DNA of 21,327 bases, taken from NCBI GenBank assembly GCA_018384055.1, contig JAHAZL010000096.1, positions 1-21,327 on the forward strand, given 5' to 3'. Below the pieces are notes generated by a model. That model did no database searches, was not told the origin of the DNA, and saw nothing but the letters and a program-made list of their open reading frames with translations. This document shows, in pieces, positions 8,226 to 15,837 of the stretch; within the stretch, counting starts at the first letter, position 1, and every line of letters begins with the position of its first letter. This stretch comes from Treponema sp. GTDB taxonomy: Bacteria; Spirochaetota; Spirochaetia; Treponematales; Treponemataceae. Position numbers and translations under genes: made by a program.

Positions 8226-8433
8226 TTAAATGTATAGGTAAATTTACGCAAATTTAGCATGATATAAAGAATTCACAATAAATTCACAGAGTTTTCCACA
8301 AAGAAATACACTTATCCACAAAATTCTGTGGACAAATTCACTTTAAAATCCACTTTTTCCACAAATTATCCACAAATTGTGGAAAATTCAGTAAATTCTT
8401 GTATGGTGGAATTTCTCTGGGGATGAATTCCAC
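8226..8433. other. oriC: Candidate replication origin / DnaA-box cluster
   Basis: Six nonamers matching the DnaA-box consensus TTATNCACA, or one-base variants of it, lie within 95 bases. TTATCCACA occurs at 8312-8320 and 8366-8374, TTTTCCACA at 8292-8300 and 8355-8363, and inverted copies at 8327-8335 (TGTGGACAA) and 8378-8386 (TGTGGAAAA). The flank 8222-8290 is very AT-rich and could be the unwinding element. A perfect 8-bp inverted repeat GTGGAATT/AATTCCAC (8406-8413, 8426-8433) closes the region. There is no gene here, and both neighbours are transcribed toward it. Such a density of DnaA boxes is characteristic of oriC; a titration or reactivation site (datA- or DARS-like) is the alternative. 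I cannot test strand skew for the whole chromosome. Confidence 0.75.
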
Positions 8434-8458
8434 TCTGCCCCACCTGAACTCAAGGATT

Positions 8459-9856
8459 TTAAAGCATTTCAAGATTTGTAAGGTAATTGTAAAGCTTACC
8501 CTTGATAAGGAAATCTATGAGTCCGCACTGGTCAATCATTGAGAGAGGACTTCCAAAATCTTTGTATTTTTCCTTGTAGCTTTCAACAAGATGCTTTGGA
8601 AGAAACATGAAGGAAGTATTTATGGATTTTGAAATGAGGTTTGCAAAACTGTTGATGTAGATGGCCCTTTCTTTTAGTGAATAGTTTTCTGTAGTCTTGT
8701 AGTTGTGAGCTTCAGGAATGTTGTCGTATTCAATGAAATACCTGTATTCCTTTGCCCTCAGCCATTTAAATATCTTCTGACGGTCTTCATCAGAAAGATT
8801 TTTCATCTTGATTGTTCTAGTGGAAGATATGAAGATTGTTGCCTTAACGCGGTCAAGCATTGCAATCTGCTGGTCTATTGTATCCATATCCACAATGACA
8901 GTCTTAATTCCTGCAGCATAGAATGCACCTATGATGCTCTGTTCAATATCTTCAGTGATTGCGGCAACAGGTTCTATATGTTCAGGAGAAATTGTGTTTT
9001 CTGCAAGCTGCAAAAGTCCATGAATGGATTTTGAAGGATTTCGTAATTCATCAAGCTGCAGCAAGTGGAAAATGGAATATGTAAGGTTTGATCCAAGGAC
9101 AATCTGAGCAGGATTTATGTCTATCTTGTGGTACTTGTAGATGAAGGCTGCAAGTGCAATGCGCAAAGGAGCCTCACCCATAATGTCTATCTTGTTATCG
9201 CCTTCAAGCCGGTTGTGATGTTCTGCAAGTGCTGTAATGCAGCTGTCGATGAATGAGGCAATAGGAGAAAGGATTTTTTCTGAACAGGCTGCAGAAGAAA
9301 ACACGTCTCCGGAATTCATGATGATTGAATGTTCCTTATTTGATTCTGAAGGAATGGAATTGGTCATGGACGGTGACTGAACTTCATCATTAGAAAGGGA
9401 ATCCTTAAGGATTATGGTTTCTTTTTTTGAACGGGGTGCAGAAATTGCATCCATATTTGTAAGCATAAGTTCGGATCCTTCCACAGAACTTGAAAGGGTT
9501 TCCGCCGTGCTGTTTTTAAGGATGGAATTTACCGTTGGAATTTCACTGTCTTCTTCCGCCTCTACTGGAGAAGATTTTACTTCATTTGAATCCGATGGTG
9601 ATGCTTCGTTTGGATTTTTTACAAAGAAACCGCTTTTTACAAGGGAGTAGATGTATCCGTCTTTTTCGAGTTCACTGTAGGCCTTTGTTACTGTGTTGCG
9701 GCTGATTTTGTAGTCTTCGGAAAGATTTCTGATGGAGGGAAGCTTTGTTCCTAAGGGAAGTTCTCCACTTTCAATCATATCAACAAAAAACTGATATAAC
9801 TGATGGTAAAGTTTTACCTTGCTTGATTTATCCAATTCTATGGCGATATCTTTCAA
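8459..9856 (-). CDS. MocR-like GntR-family regulator with degenerate aminotransferase domain
   Basis: Residues 8-80 form a GntR winged helix-turn-helix (GELPLGTKLPSIRNLSEDYK, ISRNTVTKAYSELEKDGYIY). Residues 82-195 are a Ser/Glu/Asn-rich, low-complexity linker, unusually long. From about 215 the protein resembles the fold-type I aminotransferase domain of MocR regulators (IEYDN at 375-379; SFAN at 403-406 followed by MFLP). In functional MocR proteins that site reads SFSK, with the PLP-binding lysine; here it is N406, and the conserved arginine a few residues on is N413. The protein stops at 465, just after the helix that normally precedes the C-terminal subdomain. The start is a TTG with AAGGGAG 6 bases upstream. 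It is probably a DNA-binding regulator whose effector domain no longer binds PLP. The target is unknown; autoregulation is likely from the promoter repeats. Confidence 0.8.
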   Translation of the reverse strand: MKDIAIELDKSSKVKLYHQLYQFFVDMIESGELPLGTKLPSIRNLSEDYKISRNTVTKAYSELEKDGYIYSLVKSGFFVKNPNEASPSDSNEVKSSPVEAEEDSEIPTVNSILKNSTAETLSSSVEGSELMLTNMDAISAPRSKKETIILKDSLSNDEVQSPSMTNSIPSESNKEHSIIMNSGDVFSSAACSEKILSPIASFIDSCITALAEHHNRLEGDNKIDIMGEAPLRIALAAFIYKYHKIDINPAQIVLGSNLTYSIFHLLQLDELRNPSKSIHGLLQLAENTISPEHIEPVAAITEDIEQSIIGAFYAAGIKTVIVDMDTIDQQIAMLDRVKATIFISSTRTIKMKNLSDEDRQKIFKWLRAKEYRYFIEYDNIPEAHNYKTTENYSLKERAIYINSFANLISKSINTSFMFLPKHLVESYKEKYKDFGSPLSMIDQCGLIDFLIKGKLYNYLTNLEML

Positions 9857-9883
9857 AATAAACTCCCTTTAAAGTTAATCTGC

Positions 9884-9952
9884 ACCCATAAAAGAGCATT
9901 ACATCATTATAAAATGGGATTTTGAAAAAAGCAAATATTTTAAATTATGGGT
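9884..9952 (-). promoter_or_regulatory. Promoter and candidate operator of the GntR/MocR-like gene
   Basis: On the minus strand TTGCTT (-35, 9929-9934) and TATAAT (-10, 9906-9911) are 17 bases apart, and the TTG start at 9856 has a good ribosome-binding site. A perfect inverted repeat, ACCCATAA at 9884-9891 and TTATGGGT at 9945-9952, brackets this promoter, and a third half-site-like AATGGGA lies at 9913-9919. The repeats are suitable as operators for the downstream regulator itself. Confidence 0.55.
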
Positions 9953-9957
9953 ACAAG

Positions 9958-10368
9958 TTACAGGGAAAAACTTTCAGGGAGAAGCTGTTCAAGAGTAAAT
10001 ACCTTGTATTCATCAATAGATTTTGCAAGTATTACCTTAAAGTCTCTGGTACAGAATTCAGCGAGAACCTGGCGGCAGACACCGCAAGGGGGACAGAAAT
10101 CCTTTATTCTGCCGTCTGGACCCCCAACAACGGCTATGGCTTCAAATTCTTTTACGCCTTCGCTTACCGCCTTGAAAACTGCAGTGCGTTCTGCACAGTT
10201 GCTTGGTCCGTAGGCTGCATTTTCTATGTTGCATCCTGTATATATTGTTCCGTTATTTGCAAGGAGAGCTGCCCCTACATGAAAGCGAGAGTATGGAACA
10301 TAGGAATATTCCAGCATTTTTATAGCCTTTGAAATCAAATCTTTGATTGTTTTTTCTTTTAATTCCAT
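9958..10368 (-). CDS. cdd: Cytidine deaminase
   Basis: The enzyme hydrolytically deaminates cytidine or deoxycytidine to uridine or deoxyuridine in pyrimidine salvage. The 136-residue product is the short, homotetrameric type. It has GCNIENAAYGPSNCAERTA at residues 45-63, with zinc ligand C58 and catalytic E60, and PPCGVCRQVLAEF at 93-105, with zinc ligands C95 and C98. A GGAGG site lies 7 bases before the ATG. It is the third gene of the minus-strand run, 20 bases after the yhbY-like gene. The product, uridine, is the substrate of the uridine phosphorylase encoded at 18557-19330. Confidence 0.96.
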   Translation of the reverse strand: MELKEKTIKDLISKAIKMLEYSYVPYSRFHVGAALLANNGTIYTGCNIENAAYGPSNCAERTAVFKAVSEGVKEFEAIAVVGGPDGRIKDFCPPCGVCRQVLAEFCTRDFKVILAKSIDEYKVFTLEQLLPESFSL

Positions 10369-10388
10369 GTCCTACCTCCGAAAAGTGT

Positions 10389-10688
10389 TTATTTAAGGCT
10401 TATGAGGCGCTTTTCAGGATCTTCGTTCTGCCTGTAGAAAATTGCCACGTTTCCGATTACCCTAACAAGGTTTGAATCTGTACGGTTTGCAATGTCTTCA
10501 GAATATTCCCTTTTATCGTCTTTGTATTCATTGAACTTTACCTTGATGAGTCCATGGGCCTTGAGAGAATCTTCCACCATTTTTAAAAGATTTTCCGTTA
10601 CACCATGCTGTCCAATGATTACAACAGGACTAAGGTCGTGGGCCTGTTTTTCAAGGATTTTTCTCTGTTTACTTGTTAATACCATCAT
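10389..10688 (-). CDS. YhbY-family (CRM domain) RNA-binding protein
   Basis: The 99-residue product is a single CRM/YhbY domain: LTSKQRKILEKQAHDLSPVV, then IGQHGVTENLLKMVEDSLKAHGLIKVKF, with the GxxG-type loop GQHG. YhbY proteins associate with pre-50S ribosomal particles. Two adjacent ATG codons (10688, 10685) are both possible starts and no clear Shine-Dalgarno sequence is present. The gene begins 12 bases after the DUF2400 stop, so translational coupling is likely. Family assignment is firm; the ribosome-assembly role is inferred. Confidence 0.9.
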   Translation of the reverse strand: MMVLTSKQRKILEKQAHDLSPVVIIGQHGVTENLLKMVEDSLKAHGLIKVKFNEYKDDKREYSEDIANRTDSNLVRVIGNVAIFYRQNEDPEKRLISLK

Positions 10689-10700
10689 AAGAATACAATA

Positions 10701-11477
10701 TCACGAATCTGCGTCTTTATCCACACCAAAACCAAAAAGTGCGTAGTCTGCCCTGCAGGGATCTCCGGGAAAAACGGTTTCCATAAGATTTGTCAGCTGA
10801 ACGTCCGTTTTGAATGAAGCAGAAGGCACATTTCCGTTTTTTGATAGTTGAAAAAGGCTTAGGGTTGCTGCTTCCTGCATTACGTGAGTGTCCAATGGTA
10901 TCAGAAGGTTCTTTTTGCTGTACCAGTCCTTCCATAAGCCAAGGTCTACGGGAGAATTGTCCCTGACCATCCACCGGAGAAACATGTTGATTCTTTTTGC
11001 GGCTGTACCCTTTGAATGAGGTATAAGGTGACAGTTTTCAGGAAAAAGGTTGCAGATTAATGGGGCCAGATAGTTACCTTTGTTGTCTGGATGGGTGTAG
11101 ATTTTCTTAAAGTGATTCCCGATGGTGTCAGATTCTTTGATGAGGGTACAGACGGTGTCAAAAAACAGAAGGAAATCATTATGGGTATACATTCTGTAAT
11201 AGGAACTGTCCCCTTTTGTAAAGAATTTTCTGTACCCTTTATTCTGTACCCATTTTAGAAGATCCGTTCCAGCCGCCTGAAGGACAGCTTCCGTATGGGA
11301 TAGAATCTGATCCCGTCTGCCAAAAGCCATATTGGCGGCAAGAAAAGCAGCAATTTCCATCTCGGCAGGGTCAGTATATCTGTGCATGAACTGGGATGGA
11401 TCCTTTGTGAGAAAGTCTTTTGTTTCATATTTGTCTGCAAGGTAAACGAGTCTGTCTGCCGTTTTTTTTGTTAACAT
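10701..11477 (-). CDS. DUF2400/TIGR02757-family protein
   Basis: From the ATG at 11477 the product is 258 residues, starting MLTKKTADRLVYLADKYE; in-frame starts at 11507 and 11543 would add up to 22 residues. I prefer 11477 because the longer forms run into the promoter of the divergent hydrogenase gene and add an unrelated hydrophobic leader. Recognisable family features are DPSQFMHRYTDPAEMEIAAF near the N-terminus, FGRRDQIL, and a C-terminal KRINMFLRWMVRDNSPVDLG followed by LIPLDTHVMQEA. The family is widespread in Bacteroidetes and spirochaetes and its function is unknown to me. It is the first gene of the minus-strand run with the yhbY-like gene and cdd. Confidence 0.8.
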   Translation of the reverse strand: MLTKKTADRLVYLADKYETKDFLTKDPSQFMHRYTDPAEMEIAAFLAANMAFGRRDQILSHTEAVLQAAGTDLLKWVQNKGYRKFFTKGDSSYYRMYTHNDFLLFFDTVCTLIKESDTIGNHFKKIYTHPDNKGNYLAPLICNLFPENCHLIPHSKGTAAKRINMFLRWMVRDNSPVDLGLWKDWYSKKNLLIPLDTHVMQEAATLSLFQLSKNGNVPSASFKTDVQLTNLMETVFPGDPCRADYALFGFGVDKDADS

Positions 11478-11522
11478 GATTAAAGTATAATCCCCAAACC
11501 CTGCCATAAACAAGATATTCTG

Positions 11523-11552
11523 ATGACAAAAGACCATGGACATCGATATAAT
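11523..11552 (+). promoter_or_regulatory. Predicted promoter of the hydrogenase gene
   Basis: ATGACA (-35, 11523-11528) and a perfect TATAAT (-10, 11547-11552) are 18 bases apart. The predicted transcription start (about 11558-11561) falls on or next to the ATG at 11561, which implies a leaderless or nearly leaderless mRNA. Confidence 0.6.
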
Positions 11553-11560
11553 ATGGAAAT

Positions 11561-13021
11561 ATGTTGAACATCAATAATAATACTGCAAATGTAAAAAGAG
11601 AAATCCTTGTCCGCATAGCCCAGCTTCAGCTTGAAGGAAAACTTGAGGAAGGAGTACATTTTATTCCTAGGGAAATGGTTCCCCGTAACAAGCCTCCCCT
11701 ACGCTGCTGTATTTTCCATGATAGAGAAATAATCCGAATGAGAACAATTGCCCGTATGGGAATCTCTGTTGAAAATATTGATGAAGAAAGAACTTTGGCT
11801 TCCTTTGCAAAGGAAGCCCTTTCCCGTGAAAAGCCGACCTGGCCCATGCTTACGGTTCTTCACGAAGCCTGCAATGCCTGCGTTAAGGCCCACTACATGG
11901 TAACAAATGCATGTCAGGGATGCGATGCCCGTCCATGCAAGATGAACTGTCCAAAGCAGGCCATTACCATCGACCGCCATGCACACATCAACGAGGATGT
12001 CTGCATCAACTGCGGAAAATGCCTTGAAAACTGTCCGTACCACGCAATCATAAAAATTCCTGTTCCTTGTGAAGAAGCCTGTCCTGTTGGAGCCATCAGC
12101 AAGGACGAAAGCGGCCACGAAAGAATTGACTACCACAAGTGCATTTTCTGCGGAAACTGCATGAGGGAATGTCCTTTCGGAGCCATGATGAGCAAGAGCC
12201 AGCTTGTTGATGTAATCAAGCATATCATGGACAGCAATAAAAAAGTTGTTGCCCTTTATGCACCAGCCATTGCATCCCAGTTTGATGCAGTTCCAGGCCA
12301 GCTTGAAAGCGCCTTCCTTAAGGCTGGTTTTGACCGCACCTGGGAAGTCGCCATCGGAGCCGACATTTGTGCAGACAATGAGGCAAAGGAATTTGAAGAT
12401 CGAATGGCCCGAGGCGACAAGATGATGACAACCTCTTGCTGCCCAGCCTATGTTCGTGCAGTAAAGAAACACGTTCCGGCTTTGGCAGAATGCATTTCTG
12501 AAACTAGAAGCCCAATGCATTATACGGCAGAAATTGCGAAGAAGGCTGATCCTGGTTGTATCACAGTTTTCATAGGACCTTGTCTTGCAAAACGTAGGGA
12601 AGGTTTTGATGACGAAACGGTAGATTATGTTCTGAGTACAGCTGACATCGAGGCCCTGTTTATTGCAAAGAAAATTGATGTCTCAAAAATGGAAACTGCT
12701 CCTGGTACAATAATTCCAACTGCAAGCGGAAGAAATTTTGCAAAGTCAGGAGGAGTTCTTGATGCTGTTGCCATGAGGCTTTCTGACAAGACCATTCTCC
12801 GTCCTGCAAAAATTAACGGATTGACAAAAACCGGTATGAAAATGCTTAATGCATACGGTCTGATAAACAGCGGAAAGATTCCTGCAAAGCCCGATACTCC
12901 AAACCTCATTGAAGTCATGGCGTGTGAAGGAGGCTGTATTGGTGGTCCCAGCATCAGGAAAAATGTAAAGCAGGCTGAAACTCAGCTTGACAAGTATGTA
13001 AGTGCCGGTGCAAAAAATTAA
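11561..13021 (+). CDS. Monomeric [FeFe] hydrogenase, group-B-like
   Basis: The enzyme interconverts protons and H2, presumably with reduced ferredoxin as electron partner in the cytoplasm. The 486-residue product has an N-terminal domain rich in Cys (C104, C107, C118, C121, C126, C130, C170, C174), two ferredoxin-type 4Fe-4S motifs (C148/151/154/158 and C194/197/200/204), and the H-cluster domain: L1 TSCCPAY (C293, C294), L2 FIGPCLAKRRE (C341) and L3 MACEGGCIGGP (C455, C459). TSCCP at L1, the extended Cys-rich N-terminus and the absence of NADH-binding modules point to group B rather than the bifurcating group A3 type. The start at 11561 has no Shine-Dalgarno sequence. A hybrid histidine kinase follows after 36 bases, and nfnAB, which also uses ferredoxin, lies downstream. 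The maturases HydEFG are not in this window. Confidence 0.92.
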   Translation: MLNINNNTANVKREILVRIAQLQLEGKLEEGVHFIPREMVPRNKPPLRCCIFHDREIIRMRTIARMGISVENIDEERTLASFAKEALSREKPTWPMLTVLHEACNACVKAHYMVTNACQGCDARPCKMNCPKQAITIDRHAHINEDVCINCGKCLENCPYHAIIKIPVPCEEACPVGAISKDESGHERIDYHKCIFCGNCMRECPFGAMMSKSQLVDVIKHIMDSNKKVVALYAPAIASQFDAVPGQLESAFLKAGFDRTWEVAIGADICADNEAKEFEDRMARGDKMMTTSCCPAYVRAVKKHVPALAECISETRSPMHYTAEIAKKADPGCITVFIGPCLAKRREGFDDETVDYVLSTADIEALFIAKKIDVSKMETAPGTIIPTASGRNFAKSGGVLDAVAMRLSDKTILRPAKINGLTKTGMKMLNAYGLINSGKIPAKPDTPNLIEVMACEGGCIGGPSIRKNVKQAETQLDKYVSAGAKN

Positions 13022-13057
13022 AGAAATCTGATCTTGATTGCAGGTAGGAAAAACAGA

Positions 13058-14815
13058 ATGGATAAAGATAGTTACAGAAAAGCAAGCCGTTCAATGATGT
13101 ATACTGGATATGTCCTTGGAATCATCTGTTTAATTCTTGAGATAGGGATATCAAGATTTCAATTTTCTGAATCAGGTGAATTCCACGATTTTTTCTGGTT
13201 TTTCAGGTGGATTATTCTTTCAAATCTGTTGAATGGCCTTATTCTGGTTTTTGAAAATATTTTGATGAAGGTTTTTGAAAATCAGTATGAAAAGCAGTGC
13301 TATGTCATCAGCCTTTCCCTTGTTGGAATCTGTACTGTAATTTCCTGCCAGCACTATTTTTTTACCCATACTCAGATTATCTTTGTAATTCCCATTCTTC
13401 TTTCCGTTCCTATCATGATAAAGAAACTGAACCGTATGGTTTCGGCCTTAAGTTTTATAGGAGTTCTTCTGTCTTTTGTTTTCAGATATTTTGATGTGAA
13501 TTGTGAAAAAAATTTCTGGCCGGACCTGATCATCTGTGTCGTATATATAGTTCTGCTTTCTGGAATTTCCTATGATCTTGTATGTCATCTTTTGAATCAG
13601 AATCAGCTTCTGGAATCTTCTAAAAACGAAGCGGTAAAGGCCAACAGTGCAAAGAGTGATTTCCTTCTGAATATAAGCCATGAAATCCGTACTCCTATAA
13701 ATTCCATACTTGGCATGAATGAGATGATCCTCCGTGAATGCAAGGAGGAGCATATCTGCGGTTATGCGGAAAACATCAACAGTAGCGGGCATGCACTTCT
13801 TTCTCTGATCAACGATATACTTGATCTTTCAAAGATAGAAGCGGGAAAGATTGAAATCATTCAGGATGAATACAGTCTTGAATCTTTCATCCGTGAAACT
13901 GTCGTCATGGTAAGTGAAAGAATTGAAAAAAAGAATCTGGAATTTAAAATCGAGGTTGATGAAAATCTCCCTTCAGTTCTTCTGGGAGACAGTTCAAGAA
14001 TTCGTGAAATTGTTCTGAACTTTCTTACAAATGCCGCCAAATATACAAGGGAAGGTTCTGTAGTATATAAAATTTCAGGTGCAAAAGAAGCAGACTTTAT
14101 TGAAATGCTTTTTTCTGTGAAAGATACGGGCAATGGAATTCGCGAGGAAGACCTTAAGAAACTGTTCGGCCGTTTTGAGCGTTTCGACATTGAACAGAAC
14201 AGAAACATTGAAGGAACAGGAATTGGTCTCCGTATTTCTAAACAGCTTGCAAATCTTATGGGCGGTGACATTGAAGTAGAAAGTACTTACGGAGTAGGTT
14301 CCGAATTCACCCTCAGGCTGAAACAGAAAATAATTGATTTTGAAAATATCGGTAAGATGGATTTTAGAAAATCAATCGTAAAAAAAGAAAAGAAATATAC
14401 TGTACTCTTCAAGGCTCCGGAAGCAAAAATTCTTGTTGTCGATGACATCGACCTTAATCTTTGTGTAATTGAAAATCTGCTGAAGCAGACCGAGATGCAG
14501 GTTGTTCTTGCTGAAAGCGGAGATGAATGCATCAGGATCTGTCAGAAAGAAAAATTTGACCTTATTCTTATTGACCACATGATGCCGAACATGAACGGCA
14601 TGGAAACCTTTGAAAATCTTAGGAAAGATGCAAAAGGACTTAACTGTGAAACTCCATGCATAATGCTTACGGCCAATGCTTTTAACGGCGCAAGGGAAAT
14701 TTATGAGAAGGCTGGCTTTGTGGACTACATTACAAAGCCGATAGAATGTGAAAAACTTGAAAGGGTTGTGAGCAGCCTGTTGCCAAAAGAAAAAGTTTCT
14801 TTCGTAAAAAACTGA
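13058..14815 (+). CDS. Membrane hybrid sensor histidine kinase/response regulator
   Basis: The ATG at 13058 is preferred to a TTG at 13034, because AGGTAGG precedes it. The 585-residue product has about six transmembrane segments in residues 12-180, then a HisKA domain with phosphoacceptor H208 in FLLNISHEIRTPINSILGM, and a HATPase domain (N box NFLTNAAKYT, G1 DTGNGI, G2 GTGIGLRIS). A receiver domain begins at KILVVDDIDLN with phosphoacceptor D506 (LILIDHMMP) and K560. There is no PAS domain or separate output domain, so phosphate must pass to an HPt protein elsewhere. The N-terminal membrane module is not one I recognise as a known sensor. The gene follows the hydrogenase by 36 bases with no terminator visible between them, so it may be co-transcribed; a link to hydrogenase expression or redox sensing is inferred only. 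Confidence 0.9.
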   Translation: MDKDSYRKASRSMMYTGYVLGIICLILEIGISRFQFSESGEFHDFFWFFRWIILSNLLNGLILVFENILMKVFENQYEKQCYVISLSLVGICTVISCQHYFFTHTQIIFVIPILLSVPIMIKKLNRMVSALSFIGVLLSFVFRYFDVNCEKNFWPDLIICVVYIVLLSGISYDLVCHLLNQNQLLESSKNEAVKANSAKSDFLLNISHEIRTPINSILGMNEMILRECKEEHICGYAENINSSGHALLSLINDILDLSKIEAGKIEIIQDEYSLESFIRETVVMVSERIEKKNLEFKIEVDENLPSVLLGDSSRIREIVLNFLTNAAKYTREGSVVYKISGAKEADFIEMLFSVKDTGNGIREEDLKKLFGRFERFDIEQNRNIEGTGIGLRISKQLANLMGGDIEVESTYGVGSEFTLRLKQKIIDFENIGKMDFRKSIVKKEKKYTVLFKAPEAKILVVDDIDLNLCVIENLLKQTEMQVVLAESGDECIRICQKEKFDLILIDHMMPNMNGMETFENLRKDAKGLNCETPCIMLTANAFNGAREIYEKAGFVDYITKPIECEKLERVVSSLLPKEKVSFVKN

Positions 14816-14896
14816 AAAACTCCATAAAATCCATAGAATTTTCCCCCTTCTTCTAAAATTTGAATGACAAAAAGTAAGATAATGTCATTAAAATTA

Positions 14897-14925
14897 TTGA
14901 AAAATCTACATACATATAGTAAAAT
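14897..14925 (+). promoter_or_regulatory. Predicted promoter of nfnAB
   Basis: TTGAAA (-35, 14897-14902) and TAAAAT (-10, 14920-14925) are exactly 17 bases apart. The predicted start near 14932 gives a leader of about 44 bases that carries a dinucleotide (AC)7 run at 14937-14950 and the AAAGGGG ribosome-binding site. Confidence 0.65.
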
Positions 14926-14975
14926 TGCTTAATTCTACACACACACACACTTTTTGGAATGTGCAAAGGGGTTAT

Positions 14976-15815
14976 ATGAATAAAATAATTGAAATGAAAC
15001 ACCTTTCTGAGGCTGTTTACTACATGAAATTTGAAGCTCCGGATATTGCAAAGAACCGCAAGGCCGGACAGTTTTTGATTGTAATGGTTGATCAGGATTT
15101 GAATGAACGCATTCCTCTTACAATCGCAGATGCAAATGCAGAAGAAGGATGGGTTGCAATTGCTTTCCAGCCAATCGGTGCTTCTACAATGAAGCTTGCA
15201 AAGCTTAAGGCAGGTGACTACCTCGGTGGTGTACTTGGTCCTCTTGGAACTCCTTCTGTAATTGAAAAATATGACCGCCCTGTAGTTTGTGTTGGCGGTG
15301 GTTTCGGTACAGCTCCCCTCTACCCTATCGTTCAGGCCCTCAAGGCAGCTGGAAACAAGGTTATCCTTATTGAAGGTGCCCGCAACAAGGACCTCCTCAT
15401 TTTCGTTGACGAAATGAAGGCTGTCTGTGATGAAGTCATCATCTGTACAGACGATGGTTCTGAAGGACGCAAGTGCCTCGTTACTGAAGTTCTCGATGAA
15501 CTTTGCCAGAGCCAGGTTCCTCCTGCAGAAGTAATCGCAATCGGACCTCCAATCATGATGAAGTTCTGTGCGGCAACAACAAAGAAGTACAACATCAAGA
15601 CAACTGTTTCTTTGAATACAATCATGATCGACGGAACCGGTATGTGCGGTGGTTGCCGTGTAAGCGTTGGCGGAAAGACTAAGTTTGTTTGTGTTGACGG
15701 TCCAGATTTTGATGCACATGAAGTTGACTGGGACAACATGATGATGCGCATGAAGAGCTTTGCAAAGGAAGAACAGGAAGCAAAGCACAGGTGCAATATT
15801 GGTTTGAGCAACTAA
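14976..15815 (+). CDS. nfnA: NfnA: NADH-dependent reduced ferredoxin:NADP+ oxidoreductase subunit A
   Basis: The ATG at 14976 has AGGGG 4 bases upstream; a TTG 51 bases earlier would put the (AC)7 run in coding sequence and is unlikely. The 279-residue product has an FAD-binding ferredoxin-reductase fold (ERIPLTIAD at 44-52), an NAD-binding region (VCVGGGFGTAPLYP at 104-117), and a [2Fe-2S] motif with C224, C227 and C239 near D219. The NfnA family uses one Asp and three Cys for this cluster, which fits D219. It pairs with NfnB 22 bases downstream. The complex bifurcates or confurcates electrons between NADH, NADPH and ferredoxin. Related sequences are annotated as sulfide dehydrogenase or dihydroorotate dehydrogenase electron-transfer subunit; the nfnB neighbour decides for NfnA. 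Confidence 0.9.
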   Translation: MNKIIEMKHLSEAVYYMKFEAPDIAKNRKAGQFLIVMVDQDLNERIPLTIADANAEEGWVAIAFQPIGASTMKLAKLKAGDYLGGVLGPLGTPSVIEKYDRPVVCVGGGFGTAPLYPIVQALKAAGNKVILIEGARNKDLLIFVDEMKAVCDEVIICTDDGSEGRKCLVTEVLDELCQSQVPPAEVIAIGPPIMMKFCAATTKKYNIKTTVSLNTIMIDGTGMCGGCRVSVGGKTKFVCVDGPDFDAHEVDWDNMMMRMKSFAKEEQEAKHRCNIGLSN

Positions 15816-15837
15816 ACTGCTTTTGGAGAAACGGAAA

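Noticed and set aside
8406..8433. GTGGAATT/AATTCCAC hairpin as terminator of the MocR-like gene
   Set aside because: There is no T run after the stem on the minus strand; it is better treated as part of the DnaA-box region.
11699..12520. Long minus-strand open frame opposite the hydrogenase
   Set aside because: The + strand frame carries the full hydrogenase motifs; the antisense frame is Cys-rich only because it mirrors them and has no start signal.
14853..15788. Long minus-strand open frame opposite nfnA
   Set aside because: It is a shadow of the nfnA coding sequence, reads as Cys/His-rich nonsense, and extends across the nfnA promoter.
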